A stretch of 64,000 bases of DNA. It comes from Anaeramoeba flamelloides (lineage: Eukaryota; Metamonada; Anaeramoebidae). The position numbers and the translations under genes were made by a program. Shown piece after piece: positions 47,177 to 59,168 of this stretch (position 1 is the stretch's first letter; every line of letters begins with the position of its first letter). The notes under the pieces were generated by a model that ran no database searches, was not told the DNA's origin, and worked only from the letters and a program-made list of their open reading frames with translations. The DNA lies in NCBI GenBank assembly GCA_027625915.1, contig JANTQA010000040.1, positions 1,922,001 through 1,986,000 on the forward strand. Direction: 5' to 3'.

Positions 47177-50100
47177 TTAATTAATACGCGATTTAAAACT
47201 TTGTACTTTTGCGCCCAATTTAGGTGTTCGGATAATTGAATGAAGTACAGACATCATTAAAGTAAAAATTAATGCAACAAATGAATACATTCCACCCATT
47301 ATACTGACAAGAGCTACATGGACTATTCAAAGGTGTACAGGAAATATGTAATAAGGGGAAAAGAAGAAGAAGAAGAAGAAAGGAGGAAGTATGAAAGTTT
47401 AGAGAAAATTTAAGATGTATATATTTCTTATTTTAAAAAAAATTTAATTCTATTGAGAAGTCAACAAGGTGTAGTTTTTTGGTTCTTTATTTTTTATATT
47501 TATAATTAAATAATTGGTTATATGTCTTAATATACTGAGAAAATGTATTTTTTGAAAATTTTGTTTTAATGGATATAAATAACTAAATTCGATTAAAATA
47601 TTGTTGAAATCAACTCTTGGTTAATTATTTGATTCAAACTGGCATCTAAACCCCAATTCAAAATTTTTAACACATCAAAATTCAATATTCTTGAAAAAAC
47701 AAATCTTATATAATAAATTCTAGAAGAAATACGAAATTAGAACCATTCACTATTTGAAATGTTAAAAATTGTTTATAAATTACAATACTCACAAAACAAA
47801 AAATTAATAATTATCAATACTAATAAATTATCGGTTAGTGTGTTAAAAATTTTGGAGATGGGCAAAACAAAAAAATATATTGATAAATTTGTTTTAAATT
47901 TTATTAGGAATTATTGATCGATCAAATGGTTAGATCCTATCAACTAATTTTATTGATTTACTCTATATTTCAAAAGAAATCAACTTTAACATAATATCAA
48001 TCTTTGAAAAAAATTTTGATCAAACAAAATAAGTTACGTAATTCAAAAAAATAAAAAAAAGCCAAAAAACTAAAAGATGAATAAAATGATTTTCATATTT
48101 TACAAAAATCATAATTATTTTTAATTTGAATGAAATTGTATTATTGTGGTTGTATGAACCGTTTTAACTGTTTGGAAAATTTTGAATTTTAGTTTAGATT
48201 ATTATCTAAAAATAAAAAAATAAAAATAATTTTTAATATTTTTTTTTGTTTCGAAAATCAAAATAAATTAAAGATCAGTCAAAAAAAGGGTACGAAATTA
48301 TTTTGTTTTTCTTGAAAATTGTAATTCTTAAGGGATTAGTATCACCATAGATTTCTCTATAATCAAAGTATATTATAATTGGGTGTATATGATATTAGTG
48401 CTACATGGCTCAAATGGTTTCTGTGACTCTAAAATATCTATTATAAATCTTATTGCACAATAAATTATTTACATTTTTTACTAAGGATCATGTTTAAAAA
48501 TTGAAATTTTTTTTTTAATTCCAATCACCAAATCTAAAAATTGAAACTCCAAAAATAATAGTATTCCAGTATTTAATAATTCATATTTAGAACTTCCAAA
48601 AGTAACTATTTTTATAATTTTTTAATTTCAAAGATTTAGTCAATAATCATCAGCATAAAACCCCAAAGAATGATTAGTTTTGTTCCCTTTTTATAAATAT
48701 AATTGTAACATCAATATATTTCCAATATTTCAGAAATAATTTGTCAAAAAAATCTATTGAGTTAATTATATAATTTTTTTAAAATAATTGAATTTTTTAG
48801 CTAACTAATCTACATTTCGCGACAAATTTAAGAAAGATATTTTGCAATTTTGGAGTCTTGATATTTGATAATTCAATCTTTAGATTTGTGGCCAAATTCA
48901 GATTTTTTTGGGAAATTGTTGGGTTATTTACTAATACAATTAATCATTTTTAATTGAGGGGATCAACAAATAGTACTACTTTTACTAATCGATTTTTTAG
49001 AGACATTTGAACTCATGTGGCGTAATAATGTGATATAAACCCAATAACAACATACTTTAATCTTGAGCTTCTCCTTGGTAGATGCTAATTCCTGAAGGGA
49101 CTAATCTCTATTAAATTTTTAAATCTAAATTTAATAGAGATTGTGAAAATTTTTTGCCAATTACTTAGATTTGAAACCCCTCTTTATTTTCAATATTAAA
49201 CATATTTCTAGAGAAGGAATCCTTATTTTGAAATTGGTCAAAATTAAAATAATAGAGACTATTCCCTTAAGGAAAATAATTTATTTTTTTTTCAAAAATA
49301 AAATTTACTTTAAAATCCTTTTCTTATAAAGCACAACTTCTTTTTTTCTTTGCGGAGCAGAATACACACTACCAAAATAAAATAATTTTAAATTCTAAGG
49401 GGGGGGATTCAAAAATTATTTCTATTGGATTAAAGAAGACTAACATTGAACTTTTTTTAATAAAAAAGGATAAAATCGAACGAACAAATATCCAAGTTAT
49501 AAATGGTTTTCTTTTAAGAGTATATTTTTAATTTTTCAAACTCACTTGGAAACAAATAGTCTCAAAAAGTAAATCTCACTAATAAAAATGAGTGTCGGAT
49601 CAATGATATGTGTCAAAGATTTGAATGTTTTTTAGAAAAAGTATTTTAAAAAAAGCAATTAAATACTATTTACTAGTATTAGTTCCAACTAAATAACGTT
49701 TTTATCCTTTTGAATTAGAAAGTATTCAGATAGTTTTCAAAAAAAAATTAGTTGAAAAAAAAAAACCTTCTTAAGTTTCTTACAATTCTAGTATTTCAAT
49801 ACATTTCTTATTTCAATCCAAATCTATTTTTTGAAAAATATCTTTTGATGAAAAAAACAGAGTTAACTAAAGTTTTTTAACTTGGTTAAATTCAATTTTC
49901 TAAATTTGCTCTTCATTCAATTCCAAATATTGAGATTTTTAATTATGTTTCCAAGTTAATTAAAAATTGTTTCAGTTAATTATTTTTGGTATATTTTTTT
50001 TTTTCTTTATCAGCACATTAATCAACAATTCTCATTCATTTTTCAATATTCAAACAAGAACTAATATTGTTTTTGGGGTTGTTGTCTGAAAATTAGAAAA

Positions 50101-51402
50101 AATAAAAAATACCAAAATTTTAGCGAAAGCCATATATTGTGTCAAAATTTTTCAGAAAAATTGAAAGTTCCTCTTTCATTCTTTAATTAAAAAAAAAAAA
50201 ATTAAGAAACTTAAAAATATTATAAAATCGAATAATGTCTTTAGGTAACTTTTTTTAATCCAGTAATCTCAAATATTTCTGAAAACAATGATTAAATAAT
50301 TTTATTTTTGAAGTGATTTTTTTAAAAAGCCAAAAGTTACCTGATGACAGTTCATGTTTTTTTTTTTTTTTTTATTTATAGCCTGAGTTTTGTGTTTTAA
50401 AAATAAATTTAAATTTTTTAAATTTCTGAAAGGAAATTTAAGTCTAAGTCAACTAGAGTGTAATTTACACTTCTTCAATAATAAAATAAAAAAAAAATAA
50501 TAAATTTAAATTTTTTTGTGTGTATTTCTCAAAATTTTTACTGTTTATTTTCTTGATAATTGAAGTGTTGTGTGAACAAAATTTTAATTTACTTTTAAGA
50601 GGTTAGTCTTGATTCTGTATTTTTTTATATTGTATTTGTGAACTTAGTTTTCATTTTTTTTCTCTTCTTTAATATGTTTCGGATATACAGCTCAGTTAGT
50701 TAAGGTTATTATTTTACAAATCAAAAGAAAAGGATTTTTTTGTAAAAGTAGACCACTCTTGCCAGAAGTGACATAAGAGAGAAAGATCAATTTCTGTTTC
50801 CCACAAATTTCATGGAAGGTTTGGAAATTCTGTCAGAATAGATCAAAACAAAGCGAAATTTTTTCCCGTTTTTTAAATTCAAATAAAGGTGGAGGATTGT
50901 TTGTGTTTTTTTTCAATTTTATTTTTTTTTAAAAAATAACAAAAAAAATAAAGATCTTCAAGATTTAAAAACTTACCAACAATAACAACAATAAGTAATT
51001 CTCGTTCTTTTAGTGTTGTGTCATTTATGGTCAATTTTCCTTTTTTTAAAATAAAAAAAAAAAGAAAAAGTGAGGTTGAAAAAAGAAAAGCAAGTAGGAG
51101 CGCCTTTTTTGTTAAAAAAAAAAGTAAATTTTAAAAATAGATTTAGGTAATTAGAAAAAGTAAAGGAATTTCACAAAAGATTCAATTAAAAAGTTTGAAA
51201 TTGTATCAAGTACAAAAAGAGGATTTCTTACAGGTCTAGAAACAATAAGCAGTAAGGTAAGAACAAAGTAGATCATAAAGTAATTTAACTTGTAATAATT
51301 AAAATTGGTGGTAATTCTTCTAGCAACATTGTCTTCGGTAGGTGGAGTTAAGTTTGTTAGGAAACTTGACCAAGATCTTAAGGAAATTCCAGAATTTTTC
51401 AT
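47177..51402 (-). CDS. PRA1 family protein (ARL6IP5/PRAF3-like)
   Basis: PRA1 proteins are small four-helix membrane proteins of ER and Golgi that act on Rab/ARL trafficking. Exons: 51402-51232 (57 codons, RSWSSFLTNLTPP... RITTNFNYYKLNYFMIYF), 51006-50977 (a 30-nt microexon, NENYLLLLLL), 49394-49309 (GSVYSAPQRKKEVVLYKK) and 47322-47177 (HVALVSIMGGMYSFVALIFT... ending SFKSRIN, stop TAA). The first three join in phase 0. Phases of the third and last differ, so one short exon between them is not located. The pattern RxWxxFh...NhxYYxxNYhhh..P, then a charged loop, then ...GGxxxFhxxxxhxhhhxhhHxxhR matches human ARL6IP5 in order and spacing. The ATG at 51402 is preferred to 51444, because family members start close to the RxW motif. 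Its introns hold MITE A and repeats K and L. Confidence 0.8.
47650..48205 (+). repeat. Dispersed repeat family K, copy 1
   Basis: Aligns as a direct repeat with about 54710-55245, sharing 'aatgattttcatattttaca', 'attattgatcgatcaaatgg/ aaaaaatggc' and 'aatactcacaaaac/gaataaaa'. It lies within the PRA1-type gene's large intron. No coding frame or terminal repeat identified. Confidence 0.65.
48340..48735 (-). repeat. Dispersed repeat family L, copy 2, inverted
   Basis: Reverse complement matches 2520-2930 along most of its length. It lies in the PRA1-type gene's intron. Confidence 0.6.
49092..49271. mobile_element. MITE family A, copy 2
   Basis: Bounded by 'gaagggactaatctctatta' and 'tagagactattcccttaagg'. 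Inverted relative to the 41259 copy. Its edge is only about 40 bp from an exon of the PRA1-type gene. Confidence 0.78.
50400..50510 (+). mobile_element. LINE 3'-end fragment
   Basis: The sequence 'aatttctgaaaggaaattta' then 'agagtgtaatttacacttc' and an A-rich tail matches the 3' end of the LINE copy at 61985-62640, in reverse. It is a severely 5'-truncated insertion. The near-palindrome gtgtaatttacac next to the tail may be the hairpin that LINE reverse transcriptase recognises. Confidence 0.6.
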
Positions 51403-51576
51403 AGCGAGGAAATTATTAAAAAAATGAAACAATTTGAACATCAAAATTTCATAATACTAAAAGGGAACTTAATTCAAATTCATACAAAAACACTTGTGTT
51501 GTTATTCTGTGTTTAATTATTAAAACAAGATCTTCGTGGTTTATAATAAAAATCATTTGTTATTCGATTTTTTTAC

Positions 51577-51773
51577 AGTATGCCCAGCGTTTAATTCACA
51601 AACTTTTGACGGAATTTAAGGTATAAAAAAAATTTCCTAATTAATTCACAAATTAAAATTCTTGTGAAATTATAAGTCTAAAAGAAAAATCCCACAAATG
51701 TTCATAAATTTGGGATTAAATTTGTGACTTTAATTTCGTTCAAAGTTTGTGCCTTAAAAGTGAAACTAACTTT
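51577..51773. mobile_element. MITE family C, copy 5
   Basis: Diverged copy (left 'cagtatgcccagcgtttaat', right 'ttaaaagtgaaactaac') lying about 175 bp upstream of the PRA1-type start codon, hence in its probable promoter region. Confidence 0.65.
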
Positions 51774-51884
51774 TGTACCTTTGAAATTCAAATTTAATGT
51801 TCTGTAAATTCTAATCATGTTTTTTTAGGGTTGGTAAAAGATAAAAACTATGGTTCATTTAGTTGGCAGAAAGAAAAAATAAAT

Positions 51885-52020
51885 TATTTTTCCTCTTTAT
51901 TAAATTTCTTCGTATAAAAAAATTGAAAAAGAGGATTGGAAAAATTTACTCTATGACTAATTTCCCCTTTAGGTCATAAAAACCTTGTTACACTATAAAG
52001 AATTTTCTATTCTTTATTTT
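51885..52020. repeat. Dispersed repeat family P, copy 1
   Basis: The block 'gaaaaagaggattggaaaaa... tttcccctttag' matches about 60575-60645 ('gaaaaagaggatcagaaaaa... tttccctttag'). Copies contain an inverted 'tttttcctctttatt'. Class unknown. Confidence 0.5.
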
Positions 52021-55000
52021 TCTTGATGTGGTATATAAGTTTACAGGGTTTTGAATTGTGTTCTTAGATTTCTATATGAAGGAAAATGAAAATTGAGGAT
52101 ATTAATCCTATTGTATTTTCAAAACGAAGGCAAATTTGATAAAAGGGTTACAATATTTTATATTGTTTGGAATTCAAAAATATTCCTCTGTTAAAGATCA
52201 TTTTTATCAACTTTTGATAAAATTTTTTTCAGAAAATTGAATTCAAAAATCTTTTTGATAAATTTTTCAGTTTTTTCGAATTTATCATTTTTAAATTACA
52301 AAAAAATGATAGTTCAAAAAATGGTTTTAAAAGAATTATTATTGTACTTAATGCATTTCCTAAAAAGTGGGGCCTTTTTTTTACATTTCATAAAAAATCA
52401 TCATTTTTGGCGAAAATAATCTTTAATTGGCATTATCAAATTATGCTTAATATTAATACCGATTGGGTAAATATATAAGGTATTTATTTCAAAATATATT
52501 CGATGAAATATTTCTAAAAAATGAAAAAAAAAAAAAAAATAGTACTTTTTTTGATTTAAAAAATGTACAACCAATTTCAATAAAAAACTGAAAATATGGA
52601 AAGGGTACAAATGATTTTTTAAACAACAGAATTTGGAAATATATTTTAAATTTGATTTTAAATTTTATTTTGATTAAACAAGTTAAGAAAACAGATTTCT
52701 CAATCAAAGAGAAAATAATGAACATTAATTTTCACTCCTAAAAATTATCAGATACAATCAAGATCATAAAATTTAATATCTTTTTTTTTATTTAATATAA
52801 TATAAAGAAACAAATTGAATTATTATCAAGAATCTATAAATGGTGGTTATTGATTTTGGATGTTTAAATACTTTTTTGAAGATTGAGTTGAATATTATAT
52901 TAAAATAAATTTGCCCCACTTTATGGGAAATGTCTTCTAAGAAATTATGTTATTAGATTATGATATGTGTTTTCTGTGGGTTTTTTTTGTGTGAAAATGG
53001 TCTATTTATAATTGACAAACTTCTAACAATAAATCAACATTGTTTATTGCAAAATTCAACAGAGCATTTCCCACAGCACCCCTAATTCGATTTGTATTGA
53101 AACTTAAAAGTAGGGTTTTATTCGAATGATATAAACAAAAAAAAATGTTTGATAAAAATAATTCAAAATTTAAAAGTATTATATGATCAAAATTATGTAT
53201 AAAAAAAAACTAAATTTCAAAATTAATGTTCAAAATTTCAATAGTAAAAAAAAAAAAAAAAAAAAAAAGAATCAAAAAATAAAAATTGTTATCAAAATTA
53301 TAATTTATTTAGGTGAATTGTTATGATATAATGAGGAATGGTGGTAATTTAGACATTCCAATGGTCAAGAATCATATCAATGTAATGTTTTAAAAATTAT
53401 AGTTGTTAAAGGGTAGTATTTGAAATGATTGTCATTTTTTCGGTTTGGAGATTGTGGTTTTTTTTTTTTTTTTTTCATTTGAACTTTTTATAAAAATAAC
53501 GCCCAAGTGTATATAGCTAAACAATTTCTTTTTCATTTTTTAAATGGAAAAAATCACTTAAAAATAATTTTTTATTTCAAATTTTGGAATATTCCTATAT
53601 ATATATATCCCTTTTTAATTTATAATTATTAAAAGGAAAGTGTTTCTAGAATAATTGATTAATTATAAACATTTTTTCAAGAAAATAAATTTTTTGTGTG
53701 TATATTTCTTATAAAAGACAAAATACCTTTCAAAGGTCAATTGATAATGTTGATTAAATTTAATGATATCTTTGATAGTGATCTTTTATAAAATTCTTTG
53801 AGTATCATATTTGAAAACTATTGTTTGAGATATTACAAAAAATAATATTTTAAAAATATTTTACATATTTTTATATCAAAGAGCAAAAAGGGAGTGCAAT
53901 ACTTTTGAATCAATGAATAATGCTTTTTAAACTTAATTTTTCTTGTGGGTTTTAAAATTATTTTACAACTTGTGAATTATTTTTACCGTGCCAAAACATT
54001 CACAACCAACATTTTTATGTTTAATTAACAACCTTACATAAAATTAAAATAGAAACTAGGTTAATTAAGTCGATATATTATTCCACAAAAATCAGTAAAA
54101 TATATAAAAAAATATCACCCAATATTCTGATGGTCTATTCACTTGGGAACTTATTTTCACTTTTATTTCGAATTATTTTAGATTAGTTTCAAATGTTTAA
54201 TTTCAATATCAAATAAAATCTTCATTTTCATCTATTGTTATTGGTCAATTAAAATTTCAACTTTAAATATATAAAATTGAAAATTGGATGGATTTTTTGA
54301 ATAAAACCCCAATTGTAAAAAAAAGGTACATAGGTACCAAAATATTATTATTGAATTACCTTTCCCCCCCAAAAAAAAAAAAAAATTCCGGTTTAAAAAG
54401 GATTGTTTTTATAAGATAAAAAAATGAAAAAAACTTTTATTTGTCGAGATCTTATAATTAGAGTTTTGGACTGGTTAAATTTCTATTTAAAATCAATTTT
54501 ATCATTACAAATAAAATTAAATTATTTTTTTACATTTTTTACTGGTTATGGTAATGTAATAACTCTTCGTTTCATATTATAATAATAAATTATGTTCAAA
54601 ATCATTCTGATGACAGTGTTATTTCTTCACTCTTTTATTTAAAAGAATAAAATTTATTCACTTTGAAATTATATCGATATCTGAGTACATGTGTTTTTTC
54701 ATTTGGTATTTAGCAATAAAAGACCATTCAAAATTTTTACATATCAAAAGTCAATTTTCTAAAAAAAAATCTTATTTAATCAATTATAGAAGAAATACCA
54801 AATTACAATCATTAATTCTCTAATTAAAATTATAACACTTGTTTATCAAATATAATACTCACAGAATAAAAATCAAATAATTATCAACACAAATAAACCA
54901 TAGTTTAAAATTTGGAGAGATAGGCTAACAAAAATATTGGTTAATTTGTAAAAATTCTATTCAAAATTATTGATCGAAAAAATGGCTTGAGGTCAAAAAC

Positions 55001-55720
55001 TAATTTTAATTGGGTTCTTCTGTTTTAAAGGACTCACCTTTAACCTAATATCAATTAGTAGAGTAAAATTATTGATCAAACTAAATAGGTGAGGTAATTC
55101 AAATAAAAAAATGAAATCAAAGCAAAACAAAAAGATTAAAAAAATGATTTTCATATTTTACAAAAATCAAAATTATTTTCAGTTTATCGAAACTGTCTTA
55201 TTGTGATTGTTTTACCTTTTTCTCCTGTGTTAAAAAAATTTAAATTGTAGTTTAATAGGTTACTTTTTTTTCATTTCATATGGGAAACATGTGAAATTTT
55301 GGATTTCAAAAAATAGACTCAAATTAATAAATTGTTTAGATGATGTTAACTCATCCATTTTCAAAAGCCAAAACACGAATTCCAAAAAAAAAAACAATTT
55401 ATAGAGGATCTTGACAAGATTTCATTTTATTATTAAAATAATACTATCCGCTTAAAAACTTTTTAGTGATTTTATTTGATTTTAAAGTTTGTATTTTTTT
55501 TTTATTGTTGTTTTTAGTAAGGTAAAACATTATTTGAGTAAAAAAAGAAAAATAGCATCTAAAATTCTCAAAATAAAAAAAAAACTGAAAAAAAAAAATA
55601 GGACTGTCAAATTAAATTTTTATGTATTTAATTTCTAAAATTTAATAAGAGATGCAATAATTTTTGGAATAAAATAAATTAAAAAATGTAAGGATATGTA
55701 GAGGTTAAAATGAATATTAT
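52021..55720. other. Gene-free stretch with repeats
   Basis: Holds a hairpin-like palindrome at 52913-53090 (ccccactttatgggaaatg mirrored by catttcccacagcacccc) and repeat K copy 2 (54710-55245). Several poly-A/T runs and a (TA)n run at about 53598-53608 occur. No host exon recognised. Confidence 0.4.
54710..55245 (+). repeat. Dispersed repeat family K, copy 2
   Basis: Direct repeat of 47650-48205, about 7 kb away, in the same orientation. Confidence 0.65.
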
Positions 55721-58300
55721 TTATTTCTCTTTTCTCTTTTCACTTTGATTCTTGTTTTGTGGACTGAGTTGCAAATGGTATTTTTCATTTTTCAAATAAT
55801 CGTCTTTTTCCCAATAGGCATTGACAAGAGATTTTTTCAAAGTTAAATCGAAATGATTCAAATTAAATTCGGAAGCCGAATTCGAAGAATTGCCCGAACT
55901 TAGAATATATTCGGTATTTGTTTTGTCGTTTAAATCGAAAACCGCACGTACACCACTCGTAATTTGAGATTGTATTGGGAAGCATTCGCAAGTGGATTGA
56001 AGGCGGACTGTTTCGTAATTGCCACCGTATTCGACTGTCTTTGAATTAAAGGCCAATTTTGCAGCCTTCACTTTTTTCGAAAACATATGGTGGAGTTCGT
56101 ATTTATGTATTTTGCCATAGGTCCATTTCTCGATTTGTGAAATTGAAAGGCCTTTTTTCTTTTCCCAGAATTGCAGTGTGTCCATGAAGGCATTCTCAAG
56201 GATCGTTTCCATGGAGGTTTCTTGTTGTTGGACCCACCAAGATTTTTCGGAATCTTCGACCAAATTATTGACAATTTGGTAGCCAAATACAATCCATGAG
56301 GTATGATCCTGGATGACTGAATTAAAGGTTTTGCCAGAGATGAGCATGGCCAAATTCCGATCTAACTTTGCGAAAAGGATTGTTTTGATCAATTGCGTAC
56401 GGATGGTTTCATACAGCGACGCGCCCACTGAGTCTTTCTCCATCATGCCGTCCCACTTTTTCATTTGCTGCCACATGATTGGAATTTGCTCTTTTTGATG
56501 TGAAGATAGGAAGTTGTCATATTTCTTTTCCAAGATTTTGACAAGCTGGAAGCCGCTTCTTGAATAAACGTCCCAAACGATGTTAAAAAGATCTTTTCTA
56601 TTTATTTTTTTCTTATTCTCAGTATTAGTTTTGATCATTTCTTCAATTAGTTCTGAAATACGATCCGATCGGCTTGACGAAACATAATTCTTCCCTAAAA
56701 ATGGCCATTCTCCCTTGTGTCGGTTGTTTGAAGAAACGCAGTACCCGCACTCTGGATTAATGAAATGTGGTAATTCTTCAAAGGGGATGTATTTTTCAAA
56801 GTCGAATTCGGGTAGCCAGCCTGGGTAGATTGGATGCATTTGATGGTTTTCCATTTTCTCGGGGTATTTCCCAGTTAATTGGTGTGCAATGTTGCCCTCC
56901 TGATCCGCGTATACGATATTTACCGACATGGACTCCACATCTTTTAAAATCTTTCGAAATTCATACACGTTTTGGCTTTTTGTCAATTTTCGTAAGGTCG
57001 AAAACAAATTCTTGTTTGGTTTTGAGGGCTCGATTGAGTTGCCCCAAAATGATATTTTCACTTGCTCTTCGTCTTTGTGGTCGTTATTCAAGGGATCGTA
57101 AAATAAAATTGGTCCGTGGTGTGTTTTCATGACGTTAATGATGTGTGGATTTTTTTCTCCTTTGATCATAATTTTTTCTTGGACTATTTCCCCATCAACC
57201 CATTCGTTGTCGTAAAAGTATTGCTTCCCTTTAACTTTCTCTGCAAAAATATTTTCGGATTGGGTATGCCCGAGTGTGATTCCCCATGCAACGCTTTGGT
57301 TTCTTCCAATTACAATAGATGGTAGACCTGGGACCGTAGCTCCAATAATTCTTACTTCTTCTTCTTCTTCTTTTTCTTCTTTTTCTTCGTTTTCTTCGTT
57401 TTCGTTTTCTTGTTCTACAGTTAAATGATACCAATAAAAAGGAGAAGGGTTTGATGCAGCTAAATGTGGATCAGAGACGAGTATTGGCTTTCCTGTACTT
57501 GTATATTTTCCAGAAACCGCATACGCGTTGGAACCAGAAAAGTCCATTGACATCAAGTTTGAATTCCCAGAACTGAAATTTTTACACAGCTCACCAAAAT
57601 CAAAATCAGTCCCTTCAAATAATTTTGATTTTGGGAAATCTTTAAATGTTTCCAATTCGTTGAAGGGATCAGCGCCAAACTGAGAAATCATCTCCTTGCG
57701 AATAACATCACAAATAAAGCCATAGTTCATTTGCAGCCCTAAGAGCCTCAGAACTAGAAATGTGTCTTTTGCCTCCCAAGATTCTTGCTCTATTTTCACC
57801 AATTTGTATTCGGCTGGTACCTTTTTGTTCCTTTTTTGCTCCTTAATGCAATAATTGATCCCTGCAACAAAGTTTTCCAAATACTTTTTTCCTTCTTTGG
57901 TACAATTCTCGTAATCCTGAAGAGCCAATTTATTCAAGCCTAATGTTCGGAAATGGATATCAGAAGCCAACACTGTCTCATTCTTGCCCATCACTTCGCT
58001 CAGCCTCCCACTTACAATCCTGCGTGCCAAGTCCATTTGGAAGAAGCGATCCTGTGCCTGGCAGTACCCCATGACAAAATATAAATCGGTTTCGTTTTTG
58101 GCGATGATGTGTGGCACACCATACTTGTCTCGGCTGACGTCAACAGGGTTTGTTAGATAGTCTTCAACATAGATTGTTCCGCTGTAATTAGGCAGTGCTT
58201 TTTTCGACAAAAGCCGAAAATAATTTGCAAGCAACTTGGTGCGATATTTATAAACCAAATATGCAATTGCTAAAACAAAAGAAAAGATAAGGAATTTCAT
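55721..58300 (-). CDS. Penicillin acylase (S45, Ntn-hydrolase) family protein
   Basis: An intronless 859-residue protein, the family's usual length. S45 acylases cleave amide bonds, such as N-acyl side chains, using the N-terminal Ser of a self-cut beta chain. Residues 2-18 are a hydrophobic signal peptide or anchor. V53-H64 (VDVSRDKYGVPH) and QAQDRFFQMDLARR (81-94) are the family's A-chain motifs. GSNAYAVSGKYT gives the nucleophile Ser257, and SDPHL follows at 276-280. PGLPSIVIGRNQSVAWGITLGHTQ (starting at 324) is the oxyanion-side motif. A long Glu-rich insert (about 297-316) is unusual. Four N-x-S/T sites (69, 107, 132, 334) fit a lumenal or secreted enzyme. The spacer of bacterial precursors looks short here. 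The family is mostly bacterial, so with no introns and higher G+C an acquired gene is possible. Substrate unknown. Confidence 0.93.
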   Translation of the reverse strand: MKFLIFSFVLAIAYLVYKYRTKLLANYFRLLSKKALPNYSGTIYVEDYLTNPVDVSRDKYGVPHIIAKNETDLYFVMGYCQAQDRFFQMDLARRIVSGRLSEVMGKNETVLASDIHFRTLGLNKLALQDYENCTKEGKKYLENFVAGINYCIKEQKRNKKVPAEYKLVKIEQESWEAKDTFLVLRLLGLQMNYGFICDVIRKEMISQFGADPFNELETFKDFPKSKLFEGTDFDFGELCKNFSSGNSNLMSMDFSGSNAYAVSGKYTSTGKPILVSDPHLAASNPSPFYWYHLTVEQENENEENEEKEEKEEEEEVRIIGATVPGLPSIVIGRNQSVAWGITLGHTQSENIFAEKVKGKQYFYDNEWVDGEIVQEKIMIKGEKNPHIINVMKTHHGPILFYDPLNNDHKDEEQVKISFWGNSIEPSKPNKNLFSTLRKLTKSQNVYEFRKILKDVESMSVNIVYADQEGNIAHQLTGKYPEKMENHQMHPIYPGWLPEFDFEKYIPFEELPHFINPECGYCVSSNNRHKGEWPFLGKNYVSSSRSDRISELIEEMIKTNTENKKKINRKDLFNIVWDVYSRSGFQLVKILEKKYDNFLSSHQKEQIPIMWQQMKKWDGMMEKDSVGASLYETIRTQLIKTILFAKLDRNLAMLISGKTFNSVIQDHTSWIVFGYQIVNNLVEDSEKSWWVQQQETSMETILENAFMDTLQFWEKKKGLSISQIEKWTYGKIHKYELHHMFSKKVKAAKLAFNSKTVEYGGNYETVRLQSTCECFPIQSQITSGVRAVFDLNDKTNTEYILSSGNSSNSASEFNLNHFDLTLKKSLVNAYWEKDDYLKNEKYHLQLSPQNKNQSEKRKEK

Positions 58301-59168
58301 TTTAATTTGTTTTCGAAAAAAAATAAAAAATAATGTTGAATTTTTCCAGGTTGTTGTTTTTCTTCAGCGAAAAATCAACCATTAATCCTGACCTTTTATT
58401 ATGTGACCACTCAATATAAAATTGTTATTCAAACAATTTCTGAGTGTTCTAATCTTTATGATTTTTTAAAAACTGATTTTAATGGTAAACAATTTCTGAA
58501 AAAAGAGATTTATTCATTTTTTGATTTTGTTTGAAAAACGTTGATATTTGGAACACTTTAAAAGGTGTAAAAACATAAATAAGCTTCACCAAGTCTCAAA
58601 AATAGAGCAAAAAGTAACAAAAAAGTGCTTGAGTATTTGGGGTTATTTTTTTATAAGCTTATTAACAATTGTTTAGTTTGAAAACAATTTCGAAAAGGGT
58701 TAAAATCAAACATCTGTGTCTAAAAAAATTTTTGAAATTCCAGACTGTGATTTGTTTGGTTAGGTTATTAAATCGGAATAAATTTTTACTTCCTTCCCTT
58801 TTCATTTCTCGTTTTACAAAGGAGGATCTTTTCAAAGTAATTGTTTATTCTGTTGTCAAAATAAAAGGTTTGGAGAGTTAAAATCTCTGTTTCAAAATAA
58901 TAAGAGTGTTTTTTTGTTCTAGAAGACCTATTTACCATCTGATCAAAGAAGCCTCCAATAAATCTGAAGTAAATATGGTTTTGGTTTCTTAAAGATCTAT
59001 TTTTTCTAATTAGAAATTCTAAAAATAAAAGATCAAATTGGAAAATTTATCTTAAATATTAGAGTAAATTTTTGATAAAATTTGAATACAAAATACAAAA
59101 AATTCAACAGAATTTAGATCAATTTTTGAAAACTTTTGAACTAATTGAATTCTTAATTTAAATTTTGC

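Noticed and set aside
48650-48700. A second reverse-transcriptase motif (FYADDY) in repeat L
   Set aside because: The frame is closed on both sides and the sister copy at 2.6 kb does not preserve the phrase in any frame.
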